From an uncultured Mycoplasmatota bacterium (lineage in GTDB: Bacteria > Bacillota_I > Bacilli_A > RF39 > UBA660): 64,000 bases of DNA. Under the pieces are notes generated by a model that did no database searches, was not told the DNA's origin, and saw nothing but the letters and a program-made list of their open reading frames with translations. The DNA is taken from positions 1 to 64,000 of the forward strand of contig URCH01000006.1 of NCBI GenBank assembly GCA_900546275.1, given 5' to 3'. Below are positions 15,442 through 23,045 of this stretch, in pieces. The number at the start of each line of letters is the position of its first letter. Position 1 is the first letter of the stretch. Both the position numbers and the translations under genes were made by a program.

Positions 15442-17022
15442 TTATTCTGTTACTTTATCAGTGACAATACTTTCTGTAGTTAAAATCATTTTTGATACAG
15501 ACACAGCATTTTCAAGCGCTGTTCTAGTTACTTTAGCAGGATCTACAATTCCATTTGTTTTCATATCTACTAATTCTCCATTGGCGGCATTATATCCAAT
15601 TCCTACGTTAGATGATGCTACTTTATCAAATATTATAGCAGGTTCATCTCCAGCATTTATTGCAATTTGTTTAAGTGGTGTCTCTAATGCTTTAAGTACA
15701 ATATTGCCACCTACTTTCTCAGCATCATCAAGTTTAGAAACTACTTTTGAAACATTTGGAATTATATCTACATAAGCAGTTCCTCCACCAGCAACTATTC
15801 CTTCTTCTACAGCTGCTTTTGTTGCTGCTAGTGCGTCTTCAATTCTTAATTTTTTCTCTTTCATTTCTACTTCGGTTGTTGCTCCAACTTTAATTACTGC
15901 AACACCTCCTGCAAGTTTAGCAAGTCTTTCTTGTAATTGTAATTTTAAATTACTACTAATAGCATCTGATGCAATTTGTCTTTTTATTTCTTCTATTCTA
16001 TCAGTTATTTCTTTCTTATTTCCTAGTCCATCAACTATTATTGTAGAGTCTTTATTTGTTTTAATTTGTTTAGCTCTACCTAACATATCAATAGTAATAT
16101 CTTTTAATTCTTCTTTTAAGTCATTCTTAATAACTTTTGCACCAGTAAGTATAGCTATATCGTCTAATAATGCTAATCTATATTCACCAGTTTCAGGTGC
16201 TTTTACAGCAATTATATCTAATATTCCACTAACATTATTTAATACTATAGTAGATAATGCTTCTCCTTCTATGTCATCACAAATTATAAATAATTTTTTA
16301 TTTTCTTGCATTGTTTGTTCTATTATAGGTAATATTTCCTTAAAGTTTGATATTTTCTTATCTGTAATTAAAATATATGGATCATCAACTATAGTTTCTT
16401 GTTTTTCTTTATCTTTAATCATATATGGTGAAACAACACCTTTATTAAATTGCATTCCTTCTACAACTTCGATTTCCGTATTTGAAGTTCTCGATTCTTC
16501 AAGGGTAATAACACCATCAGTAGATACTTTTTCCATTGCATCTGCAATTAATTCCCCAATTTCATTATTATTAGCTGAAATTGACGCAACTCTTGCAATA
16601 TCTTCTTTCCCTTCGACTTTTGAACTAATCTTTTTAATTTCTTTTATAGATGACTCTAATGTCTTATCCATTCCTCTTTTAATAGCCATTGGATCAGCTC
16701 CAGCTGCAATATTTTTAACTCCTTCTTTTACCATAGATTGAGCAAGTACTGTTGCAGTTGTTGTTCCATCTCCGGCTACATCATTTGTTTTTATGGAAAC
16801 TTGTTTAACTAAACTTGCTCCCATATTTTCAAATTTATCATCCAATGTAATTTCTTTTGCAATCGTAACACCATCATTTGTAATTAACGGTGTTCCGCCT
16901 CTATCCAATACAACGTTTCTTCCTTTAGGTCCTAACGTAACTTTAACAGTATCTGCTAATTTATTGATACCATTTAATAATGAACTTCTTGCATCTTCTC
17001 CAAATTTAATTTCTTTAGCCAT
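15442..17022 (-). CDS. groEL: Chaperonin GroEL, divergent and without GGM tail
   Basis: GroEL folds client proteins in an ATP-driven ring capped by GroES. The start MAKEIKFG at 17022 follows GGAGAG; the frame upstream of it is not coding. The 526-residue protein keeps the ATP-binding GDGTTTATVLAQ at 84-95 and the equatorial domains. The apical segment that is nearly always APGFGDRRK reads APETGEYRL (275-283), and the chain ends ESIVTDKVTE with no Gly-Gly-Met tail. It follows groES by 13 bp. These differences and its place on a mobile element suggest an accessory chaperonin and not the host's main one. Confidence 0.97.
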   Translation of the reverse strand: MAKEIKFGEDARSSLLNGINKLADTVKVTLGPKGRNVVLDRGGTPLITNDGVTIAKEITLDDKFENMGASLVKQVSIKTNDVAGDGTTTATVLAQSMVKEGVKNIAAGADPMAIKRGMDKTLESSIKEIKKISSKVEGKEDIARVASISANNNEIGELIADAMEKVSTDGVITLEESRTSNTEIEVVEGMQFNKGVVSPYMIKDKEKQETIVDDPYILITDKKISNFKEILPIIEQTMQENKKLFIICDDIEGEALSTIVLNNVSGILDIIAVKAPETGEYRLALLDDIAILTGAKVIKNDLKEELKDITIDMLGRAKQIKTNKDSTIIVDGLGNKKEITDRIEEIKRQIASDAISSNLKLQLQERLAKLAGGVAVIKVGATTEVEMKEKKLRIEDALAATKAAVEEGIVAGGGTAYVDIIPNVSKVVSKLDDAEKVGGNIVLKALETPLKQIAINAGDEPAIIFDKVASSNVGIGYNAANGELVDMKTNGIVDPAKVTRTALENAVSVSKMILTTESIVTDKVTE

Positions 17023-17035
17023 ATTTTTCACTCTC

Positions 17036-17323
17036 CTATTCAATTACTGCTAAAATTTGGTTTTGATCTATTATTGTCAAATCTTCGCCTTCATATGTTA
17101 CTTCATTATCCCCAGCATAACTGCTTAAAAATACTTTGTCTCCAACTTTTACATCAAACGGAACTGTCTTCCCATTATCTAAAATTCTTCCAGTTCCAAG
17201 TGCAACTACTGTTGCTATTCTTGATTTTTCTTTGTTAGTCTCACCTAAAATAATTCCAGTTGCAGTTTTTGTTTCTTCTTTTTCTCTTCGTACTACAACT
17301 CTTTCACCTAATGGTTTAATCAC
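17036..17323 (-). CDS. groES: Co-chaperonin GroES
   Basis: GroES is the lid of the GroEL chamber. The 95-residue product starts at GTG behind GAAGGAA. It contains the N-terminal PLGERVVV strand, the mobile loop ETKTATGIILGET that contacts GroEL, and the roof and core motifs YAGDNEV and ILAVIE. It is the first gene of a five-gene operon. Its 140-base leader carries two MarR-like palindromes and a third hairpin, and its promoter overlaps a CIRCE operator. Confidence 0.96.
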   Translation of the reverse strand: MIKPLGERVVVRREKEETKTATGIILGETNKEKSRIATVVALGTGRILDNGKTVPFDVKVGDKVFLSSYAGDNEVTYEGEDLTIIDQNQILAVIE

Positions 17324-17346
17324 TATAATTCCTTCTTTCTTTTTTT

Positions 17347-17417
17347 GTTCAATTTTGAACTAATAATCATTTTTTAAGAACATGTTAATGTTCTTATTTA
17401 TTTGTTCAATTTTGAAC
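17347..17417 (-). promoter_or_regulatory. Two palindromic operators in the groES leader
   Basis: GTTCAATTTTGAAC occurs twice, at 17347-17360 and 17404-17417, with identical flanks TTG and TA. Each is an inverted repeat GTTCAA / TTGAAC with a 2 bp centre, the size and symmetry expected for a winged-helix dimer such as MarR. Between them (17375-17396) lies a further inverted repeat, AAGAACAT / ATGTTCTT. All lie downstream of the predicted start of transcription, so a bound protein would act as a roadblock. Confidence 0.65.
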
Positions 17418-17472
17418 TATCACTTAAAAATTATAGTCTTTTTTCAAGACCTATTTTTTTAAGTACAATTAA

Positions 17473-17515
17473 TTTATACCACAATAAATTAGCAATGTCA
17501 ATAGTTGAGTGCTAA
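17473..17515 (-). promoter_or_regulatory. groESL promoter with CIRCE operator
   Basis: On the minus strand TTGACA (17496-17501) and TATAAA (17473-17478) are 17 bp apart, a strong sigma-A promoter. A CIRCE element, TTAGCACTC-N9-CATTGCTAA (17489-17515), covers the -35 box; the second half differs from the consensus GAGTGCTAA at two positions. CIRCE is the target of the HrcA repressor, so the element's heat-shock operon appears to be under host HrcA control. No hrcA gene is in the window. Confidence 0.9.
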
Positions 17516-17955
17516 CTTTTTGAAATTTCCTCTTCTATTAATAATTTTAGACAATTTTTTTGCATCTGTTCTAAAACACTTTCAAAAATTTTGATATTCT
17601 CTTTAGATATTCCTTTTGTTAAGGAATCAGTAATCAATTTTTCTCTTTGCCTTAAATCATTTAATATATAATCAGCATTTTTGTTTATAAATAATCTTAT
17701 TACTTTTCTATCATATTCATCTTGTATCCTAATTATAATATTATCTTTTGTTAACGAATCAATTGATTTAGATATATGTGATTTTGTTGTCATTAAATCA
17801 TCAACTATTTCTTTTGCTGTATTTTTCATTTGATGTTTGTCTAAGTAAAGTAATAACATAATTTCATTCATAGTTAATCCATATTTTTTTCTTAAATCAT
17901 CATATGAATTATCATACATTTTTTTTATAATTAGTGCTTGTACTGGTATCTTCAT
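17512..17955 (-). CDS. MarR-family transcriptional regulator
   Basis: The 147-residue protein has the MarR winged helix layout: N-terminal dimerisation helix, HTH around YLDKHQMKNTAKEIVDDLMTTKSHISKSIDSLTKDNII, a basic wing with DEYDRKVIRLFINKN, and a long C-terminal helix. It starts behind GGGAGGAATC. Its stop codon overlaps the CIRCE element of the groES promoter, and the two identical palindromes in the groES leader are plausible binding sites, so it probably controls the downstream heat-shock operon. The inducing ligand is unknown; bile acids would fit the element's cargo but that is speculation. Confidence 0.9.
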   Translation of the reverse strand: MKIPVQALIIKKMYDNSYDDLRKKYGLTMNEIMLLLYLDKHQMKNTAKEIVDDLMTTKSHISKSIDSLTKDNIIIRIQDEYDRKVIRLFINKNADYILNDLRQREKLITDSLTKGISKENIKIFESVLEQMQKNCLKLLIEEEISKS

Positions 17956-18232
17956 ATTGATTCCTCCCTATGACATTATAACATAAATTTTAATCATATT
18001 TTCTCAATATTTAAAATTAATATATTTTAGCTCGTCACTCCTATTAACCTTATGCGTGCAACTCCTAATGCTTGAATTGTTATATTAAGAAAACCAACTC
18101 CAAAAGAAAAACACCAAAAATGGTGTTTATATGCTTAGCTCATTTTTAAAATATTTTAGATATAGAATCTCGCAAAGTACCTTAATATATAGGGTTTCTC
18201 GCCTAATGCGACCTGTCCTCTTCTAATTATTT
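17956..18232. other. Right-end non-coding stretch with spoVS-like fragment
   Basis: No complete gene is seen. On the minus strand 18034-18095 reads ITIQALGVARIRLIGVTS, whose first part resembles the SpoVS segment EIQAIGAGALN, and its DNA contains AGGAGTGACG, also found at the left element end. This could be a relic of an earlier integration or a recombinase-binding arm. A separate hairpin at 18109-18128 is a probable terminator. Another short frame (VLEIIRRGQVALGEKPYI) follows the truncated spoVS stop; I cannot identify it. Confidence 0.45.
18109..18128 (-). terminator. Terminator between truncated spoVS and marR
   Basis: AAACACCA / TGGTGTTT pairs around a 4-base loop and is followed by TTCTTTT on the minus strand. 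It would stop spoVS transcripts from running into the element. Confidence 0.65.
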
Positions 18233-18412
18233 CTAGTACTGAGTTTGAGGAGTAACCCGACCTCTAGCAATAGCAATTGCTTTAATAGCTTGATTAAGTG
18301 CTCCCGCTCCTATAGCCTGAATTTCTACAGTCCCTTTTTCACGAAATACGTTTGCAAGTGCTCCAGCAACTGAATTTGGATTTGATTTAGTTGAAACTTT
18401 AAGTGTTTCCAT
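18233..18412 (-). pseudogene. spoVS: spoVS 5' part, truncated by the element
   Basis: Stage V sporulation protein S is a small conserved protein needed for progress of sporulation past stage V in Bacillus. The ATG at 18412 follows AGAGAGGAATC. The first 51 codons are normal SpoVS, ending KAIAIARG; the frame then crosses the attachment core into the element and adds eight foreign residues (RVTPQTQY) before TAG. The resulting 59-residue product lacks the C-terminal 35 residues, which are at 2714-2826. Full SpoVS is 86 residues, exactly 51 plus 35. Confidence 0.95.
18235..18270. other. Right attachment junction of the spoVS element
   Basis: Element sequence ends and spoVS resumes at the shared core ACCTC (18260-18264). 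The inner 18239-18259 segment is the inverted counterpart of 2826-2846 with a shared GAGGAGT block. Joining 2826 to 18265 restores an intact spoVS reading frame. Confidence 0.85.
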
Positions 18413-18486
18413 GATAATTGATTCCTCTCTTTCTATAGTTAAATATATGAACTAGTTTTAAAAATTTTACTAAGAAAGAGAAAAAT

Positions 18487-20520
18487 TTATTTTTTTAATA
18501 TTCTCGTCGTATTTAAAATTGTAAGTAAAGTTACTCCAGTATCTGCAAATACTGCTTGCCACATTGTTGCAATTCCAATTGTACTTAATATTAATACTAT
18601 TACTTTTACAGAAATAGCAAAAATTAAATTTTGTTTGATTATTTTATTAGTTTTTTTAGATATTTTTATTCCATCAACTATTTTTGAAAGTTCGTCTGTC
18701 ATAATAACAACATCTGAGGCCTCTATTGCGGAAGCACTTCCAATACCACCCATTGATATACCAATATTGGATAATGCAAGTGATGGTGCATCATTTATAC
18801 CATCTCCAACAAATGCAACTGTTTTTCCTGTTTTTATATTTTCTTGCAATAAATTATATTTATCATCTGGTAAAAGTTCATAATAAACATCATTAATTCC
18901 AACTTTTTTAGAAATTATAGTTGCAATTTCCTTATTATCGCCTGTAAACATTTTTGTATTTATTTTCATTTTATCTAATTGTTCTATTGTTTTTTTAGCA
19001 TCTTTTTTTATTCCATCTAACAATTGTAATCTAGCTATTATTTTATTATTTAATGATAAATATATGTAATTATCTTTTTTATTTTCTCCACAAAAAGAAG
19101 AAGACCCTATTTTTATATCATCATTATTAAGTTTATACATTATTCCTTTACCTGAAACTTCTTCAAAATCTTTTACATAATTATTATTAGTTTTTATATC
19201 AAATATTTTAATTATTGATTTAGCTATTGGATGGTTTGATAATTTTTCACCTTTGACATAAAATTCTATTATTTGTTTTTTAGTATAATTTTTATCTATT
19301 ATTTCAAGTTCATAATTACTAAATTCACCTGTTGTTATTGTTCCTGTCTTATCGAATATTATTGTATTTATCTTTGATAATGCATCTAAGTAATCACTAC
19401 CTTTTATTAGTATTCCCTCCTTTGAAGCTTTTCCAATGCCTGAAAAATAACTAAGTGGTACTGAAATAGCTATTGCACAAGGACATGAAACTACTAAAAA
19501 TATTAATGATCTATATATGGCATCTAATATATTAAATTTAAATATAAATATTAACACAATTGATGTAATAATAGCTAGTATTAAAATCGTTGGGGTATAA
19601 ATTTTCGAAAAAGTTGATACAAATGATTCTGTTTTAGCTTTTCTATCTGTTGCTTTTTCTACTAAATCAAGTATTCTTGATACTGTACTATTATCGTATG
19701 TATTTGTAACTTTAATTTCTAATAAGCCTTTAATATTTATTGAGCCTGATAAAACATTATCATTTTCTTTAACACTTCTTAATTTGCTTTCTCCTGTAAG
19801 AGCTGCAGTATTTAATTTTGCCTCTCCCTTAATAACTATTCCATCAAGTGCGATTTTTTCTCCTTGTTTTATTACTATAATATCACCAATTTTTACTTCT
19901 TCAGGATTTACTTTTAATACATCATTTCCATTTTTTAGATTTGCATATTCTGGTTTTATATCCATCAAATTTCCAATTGATTTTCTTGAATTATTAACGG
20001 CGATTTCTTCAAGTATTTTACCTATTTCATATAATAATATAACCATTAATCCTTCATGTACATTATTTGTAAAATATGCCCCTATACATGATATTGTTAC
20101 TAAGAAATTTTCGTTTATTGTTTTTGATTTATATAGTAATTTAATGGAATTTGAAATTGTTCTAAATAATAATATAAAATATCCTAAAATTATAAAGATT
20201 TTTGAAATTTCATTTTTAAAAACAAGCATTCCAAGGATAGATAGTATTGTTCCAATTATTAATCTTATTACATCAAAAATTACTTTGTTCTTTTTTTCTG
20301 TTTCAGCTAGTTCTAATACTTTTATATTAGGTTCTAATGATTTTACAATAGATGAAACTGTTTTTTTCACATCTTTTTCTATAGACGTTTCTACTGTAAG
20401 TATAAGATTTGAAAAGTTAACTGTTGCTTTTTCTATTCTAGGATCTTTATTTAATTTTGCTTCTATTTTATTTGCACAATTTGCGCAATCTAAATTATTC
20501 AATTTATATTTATATCTCAT
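18487..20520 (-). CDS. cadA: P1B-type zinc/cadmium/lead efflux ATPase
   Basis: The pump exports divalent soft metals from the cytoplasm at the expense of ATP. The 677-residue protein has an N-terminal heavy-metal domain with CANC at 12-15, eight expected membrane helices, the transport-site motif SCPCAI that defines P1B ATPases, the TGES actuator loop, the phosphorylation site DKTGT, the NHPIA nucleotide-binding His, and GDGINDAPSLA. The short metal site and the ArsR partner favour zinc or cadmium over copper. Its start overlaps the end of the ArsR gene by 11 bp, so the two form one operon. Confidence 0.95.
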   Translation of the reverse strand: MRYKYKLNNLDCANCANKIEAKLNKDPRIEKATVNFSNLILTVETSIEKDVKKTVSSIVKSLEPNIKVLELAETEKKNKVIFDVIRLIIGTILSILGMLVFKNEISKIFIILGYFILLFRTISNSIKLLYKSKTINENFLVTISCIGAYFTNNVHEGLMVILLYEIGKILEEIAVNNSRKSIGNLMDIKPEYANLKNGNDVLKVNPEEVKIGDIIVIKQGEKIALDGIVIKGEAKLNTAALTGESKLRSVKENDNVLSGSINIKGLLEIKVTNTYDNSTVSRILDLVEKATDRKAKTESFVSTFSKIYTPTILILAIITSIVLIFIFKFNILDAIYRSLIFLVVSCPCAIAISVPLSYFSGIGKASKEGILIKGSDYLDALSKINTIIFDKTGTITTGEFSNYELEIIDKNYTKKQIIEFYVKGEKLSNHPIAKSIIKIFDIKTNNNYVKDFEEVSGKGIMYKLNNDDIKIGSSSFCGENKKDNYIYLSLNNKIIARLQLLDGIKKDAKKTIEQLDKMKINTKMFTGDNKEIATIISKKVGINDVYYELLPDDKYNLLQENIKTGKTVAFVGDGINDAPSLALSNIGISMGGIGSASAIEASDVVIMTDELSKIVDGIKISKKTNKIIKQNLIFAISVKVIVLILSTIGIATMWQAVFADTGVTLLTILNTTRILKK

Positions 20521-20803
20521 TTATATGTTCACATCCTATCTTAAATATTTTTTCTACATGATCATCAGCTAGTGAATAAAAAATTGAGTTTCCTTCTTTT
20601 CTATATTTAACCAATTTTGAACTTTTTAAAATTCTTAATTGATGAGAAATTGCTGACTGACTTACATTTGTTTTTTCTGATATTTGATTTACACATAGTT
20701 CATTATCTATAAGAATATTTATTATTTTTATTCTAGTTGAATCACCAAATATTTTATATAATTCAGCCAAATCTATTATTTTATCTTCATCAAGTAACTT
20801 CAT
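20510..20803 (-). CDS. ArsR/SmtB-family metal-sensing repressor
   Basis: The dimeric winged-helix repressor releases DNA when it binds metal. I start at the ATG at 20803, because GGAGG lies inside the longer frame. The 97-residue product has the HTH NQISEKTNVSQSAISHQLRILKSSKLV, and a C-terminal alpha-5 site with the pattern DxH...H near DDHVEKIFKIGCEHINE, as in zinc sensors SmtB and CzrA. The CadC-type alpha-3 motif ELCVC is incomplete (ELCVNQ), so zinc is a likelier inducer than cadmium. It precedes cadA and overlaps it. Confidence 0.92.
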   Translation of the reverse strand: MKLLDEDKIIDLAELYKIFGDSTRIKIINILIDNELCVNQISEKTNVSQSAISHQLRILKSSKLVKYRKEGNSIFYSLADDHVEKIFKIGCEHINEI

Positions 20804-20816
20804 ATTAACCTCCATT

Positions 20817-20871
20817 ATATGAATAGTTGTTCATATATTAATATTATATGTTTTTATGATTTTTATGTCAA
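20817..20871 (-). promoter_or_regulatory. Promoter and ArsR operator of the metal efflux operon
   Basis: TTGACA (20866-20871) and TATAAT (20843-20848) are separated by 17 bp on the minus strand, a consensus sigma-A promoter. Just downstream, ATATGAATAGTTGTTCATAT (20817-20836) is an almost perfect inverted repeat of the ATATGAA type bound by SmtB/CzrA/CadC repressors. The operator lies across the start of transcription, so binding should block polymerase. Confidence 0.88.
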
Positions 20872-20926
20872 GAAAAAAATTATTTCCATCATTATATAAA
20901 CATAAGTTAGTTTTATAATATAAAAA

Positions 20927-20955
20927 ACTCGCTTCTTATGTTCAAGAAACGAGAT
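20927..20955 (-). terminator. Terminator of the 244-residue gene
   Basis: CTCGTTTCTT pairs with AAGAAGCGAG around a short loop and is followed by six T on the minus strand. Confidence 0.8.
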
Positions 20956-20975
20956 TCATATCAAATTTACATTAT

Positions 20976-21710
20976 TTATTTTTTCAAAACTTTCAAATAG
21001 TTTTTTTTATATAATTCATTAATTTCATTTAAGTCATTTCGTCTATTTGAAAAACTAAACTTATCAAACGAACATATTATACTTGGTGTGTAATATGTTT
21101 TTAAAGTTGTAGGATAAAAAGCATTATTATATATATTTAATAGACCTGTTTTTAATTTAACACATGGCACGATGTAATATGAATCTATTTTGTATGAACG
21201 AGATAGCAATGCATTATCATCTAATTGGCTTAAGGTATTCGCATAACAGTATGACCTTTTATTTATTTGTGTTGATGCAGTATTATAATTAACAAATTTA
21301 TCTATTACTGTTATTTTTGTAGTAATTACGTTACAAAAGTACGCATCATATAGTTTAAAATGCATAGTGCTTGGATCTAACATAGGTACTTCATTTGAAC
21401 TAAAGATTAATTTAAATAAATTTAATATATCATTTATATCTCCATATTTTATGATGCTATAATCTTTAAACGAAATAAAATATTTAAATGGTGTTATATC
21501 CTTCACATAACTATAACCACACTCTGTATAACTATTTCCATTTTCTAGACATATATATGAGTTTCCAACTTTTTTAAATAATGAAAATAAATGTTTGTAA
21601 GATTTTTTTCTTTTATCTTTTTCATAGAAACCTACATTTATCATATCATTATTATAATTATCATCATGTATAAATAAATCTGCTACATATAAATCATCAA
21701 GTTCAAACAT
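20976..21710 (-). CDS. Hypothetical protein, 244 residues
   Basis: I do not recognise this protein. It starts at ATG behind AGGTGA, 15 bp after the ABC permease gene, and is the last gene of that operon, followed by a strong terminator. It appears cytosolic, is rich in Tyr, Phe and Asn, and has no signal peptide or membrane helix. Its dense aromatic beta-like pattern in the first 110 residues could be a ligand- or peptide-binding domain, but that is only an impression. Its position suggests a function tied to the exporter. Confidence 0.7.
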   Translation of the reverse strand: MFELDDLYVADLFIHDDNYNNDMINVGFYEKDKRKKSYKHLFSLFKKVGNSYICLENGNSYTECGYSYVKDITPFKYFISFKDYSIIKYGDINDILNLFKLIFSSNEVPMLDPSTMHFKLYDAYFCNVITTKITVIDKFVNYNTASTQINKRSYCYANTLSQLDDNALLSRSYKIDSYYIVPCVKLKTGLLNIYNNAFYPTTLKTYYTPSIICSFDKFSFSNRRNDLNEINELYKKNYLKVLKK

Positions 21711-21725
21711 AATTTATCACCTACT

Positions 21726-23045
21726 CTAATTTTTGATTGCTTTAAACATTTTTTTCCATAAATTCTTTGAGGAATAATTTAATATTCCAACTTTATATAT
21801 TTTTAAACCATATTTTATTAGTAAAAATATAAAACCAAGAGTTAGTAAAATTGATATAATCACTTCTATTATTCCTATTTGGCCTAACATTAATAATGAT
21901 GGTGAAAGAATTGCAGATATAAGTGGAACAAAAGATAAAACTTTTATAAATAATGCTCCTTCAAATACTCCAGACATCATTGCAAGGCAATATCCTACTA
22001 ATGAAATTATTATTATAGGAGTTTGCAATTGTTGAAAATCTTCTATATTGGTTGTCATTGAAGCTAATATTCCGGCTAATAGAGAATACGCTACAAATGT
22101 TATAAGCATAAGTACAAGTGTTAATGGAATAATATATATTAATTTTGAAATAACATTTGAACCTATCAAATTTGTTATTATATTTGTTACTTCATTACCT
22201 ATTCCACTTGTTATACTTGAACCACCAATCTTATTTCTTATAAAAAGTGCAAGTGCTCCATATATTAATAATAATGAACCTTGAATTAAAACAAATAAAT
22301 TTCCAGCTATAACTTTTGAAAAGAAATGTGTTGTTGGTGAAACATTTGATATTATAATTTCCATGCCTCTTGTTGTTTTTTCATCATTTACCTCAGCACC
22401 AATCATTTGTACTAAGAATATTGTTAATAAGAAGAATGGCAAAATAACTATTGGGAATACAGTAGTCATTATTATAGACATATTTTCATCTGTACTATTT
22501 TTCTTTTCATCTAACCATTGTCTATTAATTTCTATTGTTTTATATATATTATTAAGTTCTCCTTCTGATATGGAGGAATTTTTAATAGCAAGTGCTATTT
22601 TTGTATTATTAATTGCATTTGTAATTACTTGACTATCTATTAAATCCATATATTCTTTTGTTATCATAGTTACATCAATTGTATTTTGTTCTGATGAATC
22701 TATTTTTAATATTATATTGTTTTTTTCTTTTTCATCTTTGTCTAATTTTTCTTTTAAATTATCTATTGATTCATCTGATAGGACAAGTTCATATGTTGAA
22801 TTTTCACCAAGAGATGTTTCTGCTTGGGATATTTGTGTTTTTAATATTTCATATGAATTTGCATTATCTAAAACATATACTTTATTTTTTTCTGTAAATT
22901 CTCCACCAAACAGTGATATTATACTGTCAATATTTGCAAGACCAATTACAACGATTGCTATTAAAATATTTGCTAGTAGAAACCATTTTGTTTTAATTTT
23001 TCTTTTTAAACTAACTCCTGTTAAATATCCAAGCTTACTTTTCAT
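21726..23045 (-). CDS. ABC-2 type exporter permease (NatB/YhaP-like)
   Basis: The membrane subunit of an ABC exporter. The ATG at 23045 follows AGGTGA and lies inside the end of the ATPase gene. The 439-residue protein has one N-terminal membrane helix, a large extracellular domain of about 150 residues, and then five or six helices in the C-terminal half with the ABC-2 signature region (GMEIIISNVSPTTHFFSKVIAGN). This layout matches B. subtilis NatB and YhaP, associated with sodium or peptide export. The substrate cannot be told from sequence. Confidence 0.9.
   Translation of the reverse strand: MKSKLGYLTGVSLKRKIKTKWFLLANILIAIVVIGLANIDSIISLFGGEFTEKNKVYVLDNANSYEILKTQISQAETSLGENSTYELVLSDESIDNLKEKLDKDEKEKNNIILKIDSSEQNTIDVTMITKEYMDLIDSQVITNAINNTKIALAIKNSSISEGELNNIYKTIEINRQWLDEKKNSTDENMSIIMTTVFPIVILPFFLLTIFLVQMIGAEVNDEKTTRGMEIIISNVSPTTHFFSKVIAGNLFVLIQGSLLLIYGALALFIRNKIGGSSITSGIGNEVTNIITNLIGSNVISKLIYIIPLTLVLMLITFVAYSLLAGILASMTTNIEDFQQLQTPIIIISLVGYCLAMMSGVFEGALFIKVLSFVPLISAILSPSLLMLGQIGIIEVIISILLTLGFIFLLIKYGLKIYKVGILNYSSKNLWKKMFKAIKN

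Larger units (their letters stand above)
2822..18264. mobile_element. Integrative element inserted in spoVS (about 15.4 kb)
   Basis: The ends are defined by the split of spoVS, a 5 bp shared core and inverted repeats. Contents from left to right are the serine recombinase, a small regulator-like protein, the TraG/VirD4 coupling protein, four small unknown proteins, cardiolipin synthase, bile salt hydrolase, a YolD-like remnant, an IS481-like element, two small genes, an XRE regulator on the plus strand, and a heat-shock operon with a MarR regulator. No relaxase, VirB4 or mating-pore genes are recognisable. It is therefore a decayed conjugative element or a mobilisable one that needs a helper. 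Confidence 0.88.

Noticed and set aside
16271..17053. Plus-strand frames opposite groEL and groES
   Set aside because: They overlap conserved chaperonin sequence and show no motif of their own.
2822..18264. Prophage
   Set aside because: There are no capsid, portal, terminase, tail or lysis genes; the content is a coupling protein, recombinase and cargo.
18487..20520. Copper exporter CopA
   Set aside because: The ArsR/SmtB partner, operator type and single CANC heavy-metal domain fit a zinc/cadmium pump better.
19784..20572. 262-residue plus-strand open frame opposite cadA
   Set aside because: It lies wholly inside cadA on the other strand, has no ribosome binding site or domain, and reflects low stop density in AT-rich antisense DNA.
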